DNA from: Streptomyces antibioticus
Lineage (GTDB): Bacteria > Actinomycetota > Actinomycetes > Streptomycetales > Streptomycetaceae
Assembly (NCBI RefSeq): GCF_001514065.1
Contig: NZ_KQ948423.1
Coordinates: 1,015,717-1,079,716, forward strand
Length of the DNA: 64,000 nucleotides
Direction: 5' to 3'
The notes under the pieces were generated by a model that did no database searches, had not been told where the DNA came from, and saw nothing but the letters and a program-made list of their open reading frames with translations. The translations under genes and the position numbers were made by a program. Below are positions 1-8,683 of this stretch, piece after piece. How positions within the stretch are numbered: the first letter of the stretch is position 1; each line of letters begins with the position of its first letter.

Positions 1-1373
1 CCGCGGCGGATCGCGCCCGGTTCGCCGGCGCCCTCGGGGCCGCCGGGCAGCAGCCACTCGTCCTCGGGGGTGTCCTTGGGCAGCGCCGGCAGCGGGAAGT
101 CCCGTACCGCCTGGAGGAGTTCGGCGACCGGGGCCGGGCAGGTCACGGTCTGGCCGGTCGGCAGGACGTCGCCGGTGGCCATGGCGTTGCGCAGGCGGAG
201 TTCGGCGGGGTCGATGCCCAGCTTCTTCGCCAGCTTGTCCATCTGGGCCTCGTAGGCGGCGCACACCTGCATGGCGCCCTCGCCGCGGACATGGCCGGAG
301 GGCGGGTTGTTGGTGCGCACGGCCCAGCCCTCGATGAAGGCGTTCGGGACGACGTAGGGGCCGCAGGCGAAGCCGACGGCGGCGGCGAGGGCCTCGGAGG
401 AGGTGTCGGCGTAGGCGCCCGCGTCGAGCAGGATCTGCGCCTCGACCTTCACCAGCCTGCCCTCGGCGTCGGCGTGGTGGCGGTAGCGGAGCAGCGTCGG
501 GTGGCGGTGGGCGTGGCCGAGGAAGGACTCCTCGCGCGTGGCCGTGAGTTTCACCGGGCAGCCCGTCTTGAGCGCGAGCAGGCCGAGCGGGAGCTGGATG
601 CCCTGGTCCTCGCGGTCGGCGGTGGCGCCGGGGACGCCGGTGACGACGATCTTGACGCGTTCGGGTTCCAGTCCGTAGCAGGCGGCGGCGGTGTCCCGGT
701 CGGTGTGCGGGTCGGTGGAGGCCAGGTAGAGCTCGACGCCGCCGTCGGGGCGGGGCACGGCGAGTCCGGCCTCGGCGCCGATGGGCGCCGGGTCCTGGCG
801 GCCGATGCGGTACTGGCCCTCGACGACGATGTCGCCGGTCGCGGCCGGGTCGCCGTGGTGCAGCGGGATGTGCCGGATCAGGTTGCCGTCGGCGTGCAGC
901 GGCTCGGCCTCGAAGGCCAGCTCGGGGTCGGTGACCGGGTCGAGCACCTCGTACTCGACGATGACGGCCGCGGCGGCCATCCGCGCGGTGTCGGGGTGGT
1001 CGGCGGCGACGGCCGCGATGGGCTCGCCGTGGTGGCGTACGACCTCGGAGGCGAAGACCGGGCGGTCGGCCTTGCCGCGGCCGTACAGCGGGTGGCCGGG
1101 GACGTCCTCGTGGGTGATGACCGCGCGGACGCCGGGCATCTCCCGCGCGTGGGTCGTGTCGATGGACACGATGCGCGCGTGCGGGTGCGGGGAGCGCAGC
1201 ACGGCCGCCCACAGCAGGCCCTCGGCCCACAGGTCGGCCGCGTACGGGAACGTGCCCTCGGCCTTGGCGCGGGCGTCGGCGGCCGGGAGGGAGGCGCCGA
1301 GGCCGTGCGGGATCGGCTCGGGGGCAGGTGCTGCCTCCGCGGGGGTGGTCGCGGTGGCGGCTTCATTGCTCAC
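1..1373 (-). CDS. Molybdopterin-binding subunit of xanthine dehydrogenase-type enzyme (partial)
   Basis: Large catalytic subunit of the xanthine dehydrogenase/CO dehydrogenase family, which hydroxylates purines or aldehydes at a molybdenum-pterin centre. About 457 N-terminal residues are visible; the rest lies beyond the left edge (family usually 700-800). I translated it by hand from the GTG at 1373: after a short Ala/Thr/Pro-rich leader it reads GTFPYAADL, then VLRSPHPHAR and, further on, GAYADTSSEA and RTNNPPSGHVRGEGAMQ, which match the conserved core around the Mo-cofactor site. The GTG overlaps the TGA of the Fe-S subunit gene (GTGA) and has GGAGG six bases upstream, so the two are translationally coupled. 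The substrate cannot be decided from the sequence; xanthine/hypoxanthine is the usual default. Confidence 0.9.
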   Translation of the reverse strand, partial: MSNEAATATTPAEAAPAPEPIPHGLGASLPAADARAKAEGTFPYAADLWAEGLLWAAVLRSPHPHARIVSIDTTHAREMPGVRAVITHEDVPGHPLYGRGKADRPVFASEVVRHHGEPIAAVAADHPDTARMAAAAVIVEYEVLDPVTDPELAFEAEPLHADGNLIRHIPLHHGDPAATGDIVVEGQYRIGRQDPAPIGAEAGLAVPRPDGGVELYLASTDPHTDRDTAAACYGLEPERVKIVVTGVPGATADREDQGIQLPLGLLALKTGCPVKLTATREESFLGHAHRHPTLLRYRHHADAEGRLVKVEAQILLDAGAYADTSSEALAAAVGFACGPYVVPNAFIEGWAVRTNNPPSGHVRGEGAMQVCAAYEAQMDKLAKKLGIDPAELRLRNAMATGDVLPTGQTVTCPAPVAELLQAVRDFPLPALPKDTPEDEWLLPGGPEGAGEPGAIRR

Positions 1374-2998
1374 GCCTGGCCTCCGTCCGTTCCGTACGCC
1401 TGGTCGTGCCGCGGCTCGAAGGCCGACGGGTTCACACCGCCGGCTCCCGGGCCCGCCTGATGGGGAATACGTGCCTCGTCGCCGTCCGACTCGGAGTGCG
1501 CGCCGGCGTGTGCCTCACGCTCGGCGACGACCTCCTTGACGGCGTCGACGACGCCCCGGTAGCCGGAGCAGCGGCACAGGTTGCCGCACAGCGCCTGGCG
1601 GGTCTCCAGCTCGGTGGGCGCCGGGTTGCCCTCCAGCAGGTCGTGCACGGTCATCGCCATGCCCGGCACGCAGAAGCCGCACTGCACCGCGCCGCACCGG
1701 GCGAGCGCCCGCTGCACGTCGGAGGGGCGGCCGTCCTCGGCGAGGCCCTCGACGGTACGGACCTCGCTGCCGGCGGCGGTGACGGCGGGGACCAGGCAGG
1801 AGGCGACGAGCCGCCCGTCCACCTGGACGTTGCAGGCCCCGCACTCGCCCTGCGAGCAGCCGTCCTTGGCCCCGGCGAGACCGAGCCGCTCACGCAGCAC
1901 GTAGAGCAGCGACTCGCCGATCCAGGCGTCGGCCACGGGCCGGTCGACGCCGTTGACGCGCAGGACGTAGGCGGCGAGGGGGTGTTCTTCGCCGGGGAAG
2001 GCGGGAGGCTGTTCGGCGGTGTGCTCGGCCGCGTCCTCGCCCGTGGGAGCGGCGTCGCCGTCCCGGGCTTGGTCGGCGCCGTCCGGCGCGTGCTCGTCGG
2101 GCGCCTCGGAGGCCTCTTCAGGGGCTTCTACGGCCCCTTGGGAGCCCTCGGGGGCCTCGGCCCCGCCGGCATCCTCACCGTCGCCCGGAGAGGGCTGTGA
2201 GGCGGCTGCGGCGTCGAAGGGGTGGTCCTGTGGCTCGGCGGACGTGCGCACCGCGTCCGGGCCCGCCTCCACGCGCGCGTGGACGTCCGCGGCGGTCGCG
2301 TCAGCCGTGGCCCCCGGCGGCACGTGGCCGTGCTCGTCGCCGGCCGGCAGGCCATGACCGCCGTCGGCGGGGGCGTGCGCGTGTCCGTGCTCGGCCCCGG
2401 GAGCCTGCCCTGCGTCCACCGCCCCCGTGTCCCACGGCTGTCCCGTCGGCGTCGCCCAGGGGGCCGCCGCGCCGCCGGGCAGCGTGGCCGGAGGGGTGCC
2501 GCCGCCCCACTGCTCGACGAGGGACGACGTGGTGAACTCGCCCGATTCGTCCGGAAGATCACCCCCGGCGACGGGGATGGACCACTGTCCGGTGACGTCG
2601 TGGCCGGGCGCCGGAGCGGAGTCCGACGCGTCCTGGAAGGTCCACTGCCCGGTCGCCCCCGGGTGGTACGTGAACTGGTCGCCCCCGGCCGTGTGCCCGT
2701 CGTGCGGCACGGCGTTGGGGTCGGGCCACTGCGCGCCACCGGTCGGGGGCGCGGCCCAGCCGCCGGTGGCCGCCGGGTCGGTGTCCGCCGGGTCGCCGGG
2801 CGCCGCCGTTATCTGCGGCGGCACATAGCCGTGGCCCGGCGCCGCGAGCGGGCTGTGGGAAGCCAGCAGCGCGTCGATGCCGCCTTCGGGGAGCTTCACG
2901 AAGGCGGTGGCGCCGTCGTCGTAGTCACCCTGGGGCAGCGGGTCCCAGCGGCCGCCGCTGTGCGGGGCGGCGCCTTCTCCGTGCTGGTCGTCGGTCAC
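1370..2998 (-). CDS. 2Fe-2S subunit of xanthine dehydrogenase-type enzyme with long disordered N-terminal extension
   Basis: Electron-transfer subunit of the same molybdoenzyme. The last ~200 of 542 residues are a standard two-cluster small subunit: a plant-ferredoxin-like CSQGECGAC...C site followed by CGAVQCGFC and LCGNLCRCSGY. The family is normally 150-200 residues. Here an extra ~340 residues precede it, rich in Gly, Pro, Ala, Asp, Glu and Thr, with almost no hydrophobic core and no recognisable domain. The frame is continuous from the GTG at 2998 (GGAGGG upstream, GTGA overlap with the FAD-subunit gene), and I see no ATG, GTG or TTG with a good ribosome site just ahead of the ferredoxin domain, so the extension looks genuine. 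A weak internal start cannot be fully excluded. Confidence 0.88.
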   Translation of the reverse strand: MTDDQHGEGAAPHSGGRWDPLPQGDYDDGATAFVKLPEGGIDALLASHSPLAAPGHGYVPPQITAAPGDPADTDPAATGGWAAPPTGGAQWPDPNAVPHDGHTAGGDQFTYHPGATGQWTFQDASDSAPAPGHDVTGQWSIPVAGGDLPDESGEFTTSSLVEQWGGGTPPATLPGGAAAPWATPTGQPWDTGAVDAGQAPGAEHGHAHAPADGGHGLPAGDEHGHVPPGATADATAADVHARVEAGPDAVRTSAEPQDHPFDAAAASQPSPGDGEDAGGAEAPEGSQGAVEAPEEASEAPDEHAPDGADQARDGDAAPTGEDAAEHTAEQPPAFPGEEHPLAAYVLRVNGVDRPVADAWIGESLLYVLRERLGLAGAKDGCSQGECGACNVQVDGRLVASCLVPAVTAAGSEVRTVEGLAEDGRPSDVQRALARCGAVQCGFCVPGMAMTVHDLLEGNPAPTELETRQALCGNLCRCSGYRGVVDAVKEVVAEREAHAGAHSESDGDEARIPHQAGPGAGGVNPSAFEPRHDQAYGTDGGQA

Positions 2999-3888
2999 GA
3001 CAGTGCCCTCCCCAGTGCTCGTCGGGCCAGCGCGGCGACGGTGCGCCGCAGGTGCAGTACGGCGGGCGGAAGCGGCTGCACGGAGCCGTCGGGCTCCGGG
3101 ACCGGGTCGGGGATGCAGGCCGCGGCGACGTACTCGCCGAAGGCGTGCAGCGCCTCCGGGACGAGCGCGCGGTTGTTGTCCCAGTCGATCAGCCGGCCGA
3201 CCCACTGCTCGGCGTCCAGGGGCCGCAGCGGCATCGGCGCTATGGCTCCGACGGCGCACCTGACTCCGCGCCGGGCGGGGTCGAGGACCAGCGCGACGGA
3301 GGCGATGGCCCGCCCGGGGCCGGTGCGGCCGGTGGCCTTGAGGAAGACCTGCGGCGCGTGCAGCAGCGGCACGCGCACGAAGCCGATGAGCTCGCCGCCG
3401 CGCAGCATGTCCACCCCGGCCAGCAGATGCGACACCGGCAGTTCCCGGCGGGCTCCGCCCGGGCCCGCGATGATCAGCGTCGCCTCCAGGGCGGCCAGCA
3501 CCGGGAGCGCGTCGCCGGTGGGGGACGCGGTGGCGATGTTGCCGCCCAGGGTGCCCGCGTTGCGGATCTGCGGCGGGCCCGCGGCGCGCGCGGAGGCGGC
3601 GAGCGCGGGGATGAGGGCGGCGAAGTCGGGGCGGCCCATGCGTGCGTGCGTGAGTCCGGCGCCCAGCAGGGCGTGCCCGTCCTGGTACTGCCAGCCGCGG
3701 ATCTCGCTGATGCGGCCGAGGCCGACCAGCGCGGCGGGTCTGAGCTGGCCGGAGTTCACCGCGGCCATGAGATCGGTGCCGCCCGCGACGGGCACGGCGG
3801 CGGGCGTGGCGGCCAGCGCCGCCACGGCCTCGTCGAGCGTCGTGGGCAGCGTGACGGCCTGCGCCGCCTGCGGTGCGTGCGTGGTCAA
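2995..3888 (-). CDS. FAD-binding subunit of xanthine dehydrogenase-type enzyme
   Basis: Medium, FAD-binding subunit that passes electrons from the Fe-S clusters to the acceptor. It shows the two hallmark FAD motifs of the family, VAGGTDLMAAV near residue 40 and NAGTLGGNIATASPTGDALPVL in the middle, plus a C-terminal CO-dehydrogenase-flavoprotein-like region. I chose the TTG at 3888 (GGAAGGGG 8-14 bases upstream), giving 297 residues, the usual family length. An ATG at 4029 in frame would add 47 residues of non-conserved sequence and is unlikely. It is the first gene of a three-gene operon (FAD, Fe-S, Mo) with GTGA overlaps at both junctions. The promoter should lie in the 235-base gap before the hexosaminidase gene's stop. 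Confidence 0.9.
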   Translation of the reverse strand: MTTHAPQAAQAVTLPTTLDEAVAALAATPAAVPVAGGTDLMAAVNSGQLRPAALVGLGRISEIRGWQYQDGHALLGAGLTHARMGRPDFAALIPALAASARAAGPPQIRNAGTLGGNIATASPTGDALPVLAALEATLIIAGPGGARRELPVSHLLAGVDMLRGGELIGFVRVPLLHAPQVFLKATGRTGPGRAIASVALVLDPARRGVRCAVGAIAPMPLRPLDAEQWVGRLIDWDNNRALVPEALHAFGEYVAAACIPDPVPEPDGSVQPLPPAVLHLRRTVAALARRALGRALS

Positions 3889-4123
3889 ACCGGCTGCCCC
3901 TTCCCGCTGCCCCACCTGGTCCCAGCTGGTCCCGCCTGTTGCTGCCGTACGGTACGTGCTGACAGGGCGGACGTGGCAACTCTGGCACATCTTCGCAGGG
4001 CCCGAAGAACGGGGTCCGGTAGGAGGCATTCGCCCACCTCATCAGGGAGATGGTCCGTTTTCGTACGGCATCACCGGTGTGAGCGAATTGCCTCTCTTCA
4101 GTGATCCTGCCGGGGTTTCTCCG

Positions 4124-5734
4124 CTACTTGTTCGGCGGCGTCCCCTCGATCGGGCGACCCGGCACACCGGGGCGCCGCTGCCAGGGCAGAGGACCCGTGG
4201 GCGGCCGGTAGCCGACGCCGAGCGCGTCAAGTCGCCGGTAATGGGCGGCCATCCGCCGCTCGAAGCCGGCGAAGTCCCGCTCGGCGGGGGCGGGCAGGCC
4301 GCTCCAGGCGACCTCGGCGAAGGCCGCGAGCCGGGGGAACGCCTGGTAGTCCACGCGCCCGGGGTCCTCCATCACCTCGGTCCACAGGTTGGCCTGGGTG
4401 CCGAGCACATGGACCGCCTCGTCCGGGGTCAGCTCCGCGGGAACGGGCTCGAACCGGTACACGTCCTCCAGGGTGCGCACATAGCCGATGGGCACCGGCT
4501 CGTCGGGGCCGTCGTCCTGCCGGTGGTCCAAGTAGACGTGCTGCTCGGGGCACATGACGACGTCGTGGCCCGCGCGCGCGGCCGTCACCCCGCCCTCGTA
4601 CCCGCGCCAGGAGGACACCGCCGCGCCCTCGGCGAGACCGCCGTCGAGAATCTCGTCCCAGCCGATGAGCCTGCGCCCGCGCGCGGAGAGCCACTTGTCG
4701 AAGTGCCGGACGAACCAGGCCTGAAGTCCGTCCTCGTCCCCGACCCCGAGTTCCTTGATACGGGCCTGTGCCGTGGCCGACTGCCGCCACTGGTCCTTGA
4801 GGCATTCGTCGCCGCCGATGTGGACGAACTCTCCCGGGAACAGTTCCAGCACTTCCTCCAACACCCCCTCGTAGAAGCGCAGGGTGTTGTCAGTGGGGGC
4901 GAGTACGTTCGGAGAGATCCCCCAGTTGTCCCAGACGGAGAGGGAAGTCGTGTCGATCACATCGGTGTTGCCGAGTTCCGGGTACGCGGCGATGGCGGCC
5001 TGTGAGTGGCCGGGTACGTCGATTTCCGGGACGACGGCGATATGCCGCTCGGCGGCGTAGGCGACGATCTCGCGGATGTCGTCCTGGGTGTAGTAGCCAC
5101 CGTGCGGCTTCTCCTCCCACAGCGGCGAGGCCCGGTGGCCGAATTTCGTCCGCGCCCGCCATGAGCCGACCTCGGTGAGCCGGGGATGCCGCTTGATCTC
5201 GACGCGCCAGCCCTGGTCGTCCGTCAAGTGGAAGTGGAAGACATTGAGTTTGTGGGCGGCCATCAGGTCCAGGTAGCGCAGCACCCCGTCCTTGGGCATG
5301 AAGTGCCGGGCGACGTCGAGCATGAGGCCGCGCCAGCGGAATCGGGGCGCGTCCTGGATCTCCGTCAGCGGCAGCCGCCAGGTACGCCCGGGAAGGGGGG
5401 CGCACCGGAAGGCGTCGGGGCCGAGGAGCTGACGCAGTGTCTGGGCGCCCCGGAAGACACCGGCGGGTGAGCCGCCCTGCAGGTGGACGCCGTGCGGAGC
5501 GACGACGAGGCGGTAGGCCTCCTCCCCCAGCCCGGGCCGGACGGACAGGTGGAGGACGTCGCGCTCGCCCCCCTGCCTGGGCGGCAGAGCGAATCCGGTC
5601 ACCGCGCCGAGCGTCGCGCGCAGCCAGCGCGCGGTGCCCTCGGTGCCCGGCCCGGCCTCGATCCCGAAGCCGTCGCCGAGTTCCAGGAAACCCTCGGTCC
5701 ACTCCGCCCGGTCGGGCGCCGGAATGAGATCCAT
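4124..5734 (-). CDS. GH20 beta-N-acetylhexosaminidase
   Basis: Hydrolyses terminal beta-GlcNAc from chitooligosaccharides or peptidoglycan fragments. The 536-residue protein has an N-terminal GH20b-like domain (about 1-130) and a GH20 TIM barrel beginning at FRWRGLMLDVARHF. The catalytic Asp-Glu pair is visible as HIGGDE (D309/E310); HFHLTDDQGW and PEIDVPGHSQAA are further family motifs. There is no signal peptide, so the enzyme is probably cytoplasmic and acts on imported chitobiose-like sugars. The ATG at 5734 has GAAAGG about 12 bases upstream. A DasR-type site lies 163 bases ahead of the start, which fits control by GlcNAc availability. It is separated from the xdh operon by 235 bases and is probably monocistronic. 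Confidence 0.94.
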   Translation of the reverse strand: MDLIPAPDRAEWTEGFLELGDGFGIEAGPGTEGTARWLRATLGAVTGFALPPRQGGERDVLHLSVRPGLGEEAYRLVVAPHGVHLQGGSPAGVFRGAQTLRQLLGPDAFRCAPLPGRTWRLPLTEIQDAPRFRWRGLMLDVARHFMPKDGVLRYLDLMAAHKLNVFHFHLTDDQGWRVEIKRHPRLTEVGSWRARTKFGHRASPLWEEKPHGGYYTQDDIREIVAYAAERHIAVVPEIDVPGHSQAAIAAYPELGNTDVIDTTSLSVWDNWGISPNVLAPTDNTLRFYEGVLEEVLELFPGEFVHIGGDECLKDQWRQSATAQARIKELGVGDEDGLQAWFVRHFDKWLSARGRRLIGWDEILDGGLAEGAAVSSWRGYEGGVTAARAGHDVVMCPEQHVYLDHRQDDGPDEPVPIGYVRTLEDVYRFEPVPAELTPDEAVHVLGTQANLWTEVMEDPGRVDYQAFPRLAAFAEVAWSGLPAPAERDFAGFERRMAAHYRRLDALGVGYRPPTGPLPWQRRPGVPGRPIEGTPPNK

Positions 5735-5896
5735 GCGTGATCAGAACCTTTCAGTCCTTGAGGGAGGACGAGCGGGAAGACAAGCGGGAAAAGGATCGAG
5801 AAGGCTGTTGACGAAATACCGACCAAAATCCTGTCGGCCGAACACGCGGAGGGAATCCGGAGACGGCAGGCCAGGAACTACATGAACATGCCCACA

Positions 5897-5912
5897 ACAG
5901 GTCTACACCACC
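5897..5912. promoter_or_regulatory. Candidate DasR-responsive element (dre)
   Basis: ACAGGTCTACACCACC matches 13 of 16 positions of the published dre consensus ACTGGTCTAGACCACT. It sits in the intergenic region 163 bases upstream of the GH20 hexosaminidase start. DasR is the GntR-family repressor of chitin and GlcNAc genes in Streptomyces, so the site and the gene function agree. Occupancy is inferred. Confidence 0.55.
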
Positions 5913-5996
5913 CTGCAATGGCGCACAGCACAAAGGCCCCCAGGGCACGCCGAAACGCGCCTGGAGGCCTCGGTGGGACTCAGCCGGGCAGACGGG

Positions 5997-6284
5997 CTAC
6001 TGGTCGCCGCCGCCCTTGCCGTCGCCGTCCCCGCCGGCGCCCATGGACTCGTAGATCTCCTTGCACATGGGACACACGGGGTACTTCTTCGGGTCGCGGC
6101 CCGGCACCCACACCTTGCCGCACAGCGCCACGACGGGGGTCCCGTCGAGGGCGCTCGCCATGATCTTGTCCTTCTGGACGTAGTGGGCGAAGCGCTCGTG
6201 GTCGCCGTCGCCGTGGGACACCTGTGGCGTCGGCTCTACGAGGGTCCCCGTACCAGTCCCGCGCTCGGGCTCAAGAGTGCTCAT
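5997..6284 (-). CDS. DUF3039 small putative zinc-binding protein
   Basis: Small actinobacterial protein of the DUF3039 family, function unknown. From the ATG at 6284 it is 95 residues: an acidic, Thr/Gly-rich N-terminus, then HGDGDHERFAHYVQKDKI and a compact cysteine region (ALCGKVWVP followed by PVCPMCKEIY) that looks like a zinc site, and a Gly/Asp-rich tail. A second in-frame ATG at 6308 would add eight residues; I prefer 6284 because the conserved MSTLEPE start follows it, though neither has a strong ribosome site. It lies 29 bases downstream of the YqgE gene on the same strand and may share its transcript. Confidence 0.75.
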   Translation of the reverse strand: MSTLEPERGTGTGTLVEPTPQVSHGDGDHERFAHYVQKDKIMASALDGTPVVALCGKVWVPGRDPKKYPVCPMCKEIYESMGAGGDGDGKGGGDQ

Positions 6285-6313
6285 GAAAGCCAGGGTACTG
6301 AAGGTCACATGCT

Positions 6314-6895
6314 TCAGTTGAGCGAAGGGTCGTCCGGGTAGGTGGCCACCATCGCGAGCTCGTTGCGCTGGCGGCGCAGGACCTCGCGCCAGAGTCTCTC
6401 CGGGGACGGCGAGGACACGTCACCGGGCTCGGACTCCACGACGTACCAGGCGCCCTCCACCAGCTCGTCCTCCAGCTGGCCGGGGCCCCAGCCCGCGTAT
6501 CCCGCGAAGATCCGCAGGGAGCCCAGGGCCGAGGCGAGCAGCTCCGGCGGGGCCTCCAGGTCGACCAGGCCGATCGCGCCGTGCACCCGGCGCCAGCCCA
6601 GCGGGGCCCGCTCACCGGACGCGCCGCCGGGGATGACGGCGACCCCGAGCGCCGAGTCGAGGGAGACCGGGCCGCCCTGGAAGACGACCCCGGGTTCGCC
6701 GGCGAGGTCCGCCCAGCCCTCCAGGATGTCGCCGACGTCCACCGGGGTGGGCCGGTTGAGGACGACACCGAGGGAGCCCTCCTCGTCGTGGTCGAGAAGG
6801 AGCACCACCGCACGGTCGAAGTTCGGGTCCGCCAGGGCGGGCGTTGCCACGAGCAACCGCCCTGTGAGCGAGGACACCTCGGTCATGCCAGACAT
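6314..6895 (-). CDS. YqgE/AlgH family protein (UPF0301)
   Basis: Member of the YqgE/AlgH family, widespread and still of unclear biochemical function. Diagnostic motifs are SLTGRLLVATPALADPNF at the N-terminus, SLGVVLNRPT, VFQGGPV and FAGYAGWGPGQLE, the last being the strongest family signature. I chose the ATG at 6895 (MSGMTEV) because GGGGGGAAG lies 10 bases ahead; the ATG nine bases further in is the other possibility. The length, 193 residues, is typical. It is followed closely by the DUF3039 gene. It is divergent from murA across a 244-base region that must hold both promoters. Confidence 0.92.
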   Translation of the reverse strand: MSGMTEVSSLTGRLLVATPALADPNFDRAVVLLLDHDEEGSLGVVLNRPTPVDVGDILEGWADLAGEPGVVFQGGPVSLDSALGVAVIPGGASGERAPLGWRRVHGAIGLVDLEAPPELLASALGSLRIFAGYAGWGPGQLEDELVEGAWYVVESEPGDVSSPSPERLWREVLRRQRNELAMVATYPDDPSLN

Positions 6896-7139
6896 GATCC
6901 CGCATCTTCCCCCCGAAGGGGGAGGCAATGCGGCGACGGGAGGGAATGCAGCTCAGGGCTGAATGAGGCATGCCCGGCGCACAGGCGCGCCGGTGACCCC
7001 ATGTACCCGTGAGCGAACGGTGGGTGTTGTGACACAGCTATGACGTAGCTGGGCCGTACTTGGGCTTACGGAAGGGGGGTGGACGGCGATTACCCTTTCC
7101 CTTCTGGCCCCCTGCCCCACCAATCGGAACGCGAGATAC

Positions 7140-8486
7140 ATGACCGTCAACGGCAATGACGACGTACTGCTCGTCCACGGCGGAACCCCGCTGGAGGGCG
7201 AGATCCGTGTCCGCGGTGCGAAGAACCTCGTACCGAAGGCCATGGTCGCAGCCCTGCTGGGCAGCGGGCCGAGTCGACTGCGCAACGTTCCGGACATCCG
7301 TGACGTGCGCGTCGTACGCGGTCTGCTGCAACTGCACGGTGTGACGGTCCGTCCGGGCGAGGAGCCCGGTGAGCTGGTGATGGACCCGACGCACGTCGAG
7401 AGCGCCAACGTCGCTGACATCGATGCCCACGCGGGTTCCAGCCGTATCCCGATCCTGCTGTGCGGTCCGCTGCTGCACCGTCTCGGGCACGCCTTCATCC
7501 CGGGCCTCGGCGGCTGTGACATCGGCGGTCGGCCCATCGACTTCCACTTCGAGGTGCTGCGGCAGTTCGGCGCGACCATCGAGAAGCGTGCGGACGGGCA
7601 GTTCCTGGAGGCGCCGCGGCGGCTGCGCGGTACCAAGATCCGGCTGCCGTACCCGTCCGTGGGCGCGACCGAGCAGGTGCTGCTGACGGCGGTGCTGGCG
7701 GAGGGCGTCACCGAGCTGTCCAACGCCGCGGTGGAGCCCGAGATCGAGGACCTCATCTGCGTTCTGCAGAAGATGGGCGCCATCATCGCGATGGACACCG
7801 ACCGCACGATCCGCATCACCGGTGTGGACTCGCTCGGCGGCTACAACCACAAGGCCCTGCCGGACCGCCTGGAGGCCGCCTCCTGGGCTTCGGCCGCGCT
7901 CGCGACCGAGGGCAACATCTACGTCCGCGGCGCGCAGCAGCGCTCGATGATGACGTTCCTCAACACCTACCGGAAGGTGGGCGGCGCCTTCGAGATCGAC
8001 GACGAGGGCATCCGTTTCTGGCACCCCGGCGGCCAGTTGAAGTCCATCGCGCTCGAGACCGACGTGCACCCGGGCTTCCAGACGGACTGGCAGCAGCCGC
8101 TGGTGGTCGCGCTGACGCAGGCCACGGGTCTGTCGATCATCCACGAGACGGTGTACGAGTCCCGGCTCGGGTTCACCTCCGCGCTGAACCAGATGGGTGC
8201 TCACATCCAGCTGTACCGCGAGTGCCTGGGCGGCTCCGACTGCCGCTTCGGCCAGCGCAACTTCCTCCACTCGGCGGTCGTCTCCGGACCCACCAAGCTC
8301 CAGGGCGCCGACCTGGTCATCCCCGACCTCCGCGGCGGCTTCTCGTACCTCATCGCGGCCCTCGCCGCGCAGGGGACTTCGCGAGTGCACGGCATCGACC
8401 TGATCAACCGCGGCTACGAGAACTTCATGGAGAAGCTCGTGGAGCTGGGGGCGAAGGTGGAACTGCCGGGCAAGGCCCTCGGGTAA
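7140..8486 (+). CDS. murA: UDP-N-acetylglucosamine 1-carboxyvinyltransferase (MurA)
   Basis: First committed step of peptidoglycan synthesis: transfers enolpyruvate from PEP to UDP-GlcNAc in the cytoplasm. The 448-residue protein is an EPSP-synthase-fold enzyme with the PEP-contact motif RGAKN (Lys28-Asn29) and the loop GGCDIGGRPID carrying the catalytic Cys126, the residue alkylated by fosfomycin (not replaced by Asp, so fosfomycin sensitivity of the enzyme is expected). C-terminal motifs PDLRGGFSYLIAALAA and GYENFMEKL are also conserved. It lies divergent from yqgE and is followed by a strong terminator. Streptomyces usually carry two MurA paralogues; this position next to hupA matches the one I remember in S. 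coelicolor. Confidence 0.96.
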   Translation: MTVNGNDDVLLVHGGTPLEGEIRVRGAKNLVPKAMVAALLGSGPSRLRNVPDIRDVRVVRGLLQLHGVTVRPGEEPGELVMDPTHVESANVADIDAHAGSSRIPILLCGPLLHRLGHAFIPGLGGCDIGGRPIDFHFEVLRQFGATIEKRADGQFLEAPRRLRGTKIRLPYPSVGATEQVLLTAVLAEGVTELSNAAVEPEIEDLICVLQKMGAIIAMDTDRTIRITGVDSLGGYNHKALPDRLEAASWASAALATEGNIYVRGAQQRSMMTFLNTYRKVGGAFEIDDEGIRFWHPGGQLKSIALETDVHPGFQTDWQQPLVVALTQATGLSIIHETVYESRLGFTSALNQMGAHIQLYRECLGGSDCRFGQRNFLHSAVVSGPTKLQGADLVIPDLRGGFSYLIAALAAQGTSRVHGIDLINRGYENFMEKLVELGAKVELPGKALG

Positions 8487-8499
8487 CACCGCTCATACG

Positions 8500-8549
8500 A
8501 ACGCCGATGGGGCGGTCACCCGAGTCCGGGTGACCGCCCCATCGGCGTT
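8500..8549 (+). terminator. Long hairpin terminator after murA
   Basis: Perfect 22-bp inverted repeat, 8500-8521 and 8528-8549, with a six-base loop (gagtcc). It starts 13 bases after the murA stop. A second short hairpin (GCGCCCC-AAA-GGGGCGC) follows at about 8558-8574. Confidence 0.85.
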
Positions 8550-8565
8550 GTGCTCAGCGCCCCAA

Positions 8566-8625
8566 AGGGGCGCGGGGCTGTATCGAAATGCGGCTCCGCC
8601 GCGCGGGCGCGACCAGCCACGGCGG
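8566..8625. repeat. Dispersed 60-bp intergenic repeat, copy 1
   Basis: The segment beginning AGGGGCGCGGGGCTGTATCG matches the segment starting at 39903 at 56 of 60 positions. It contains a small hairpin GCGGC-TCC-GCCGC. It sits between two convergent genes (murA and hupA), as intergenic repeats usually do. A 16-base piece of the core (atgcggctccgccgcg) also occurs in reverse orientation at 9006-9021, upstream of hupA. Confidence 0.8.
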
Positions 8626-8683
8626 TCCCGCCGGCCGAGAGACGGCCCGCAGTTACCCGGCGCTCAAAGCGGAGCGCTTTCGC

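Noticed and set aside
4043-4123. Extra coding region between xdh and GH20 genes
   Set aside because: Short frames only, no ribosome site and no conserved pattern; it is better read as promoter and 3' sequence.
2222-5005. Long plus-strand open frame across xdh and GH20 genes
   Set aside because: It spans two unrelated minus-strand genes and an intergenic region; no protein-like pattern.
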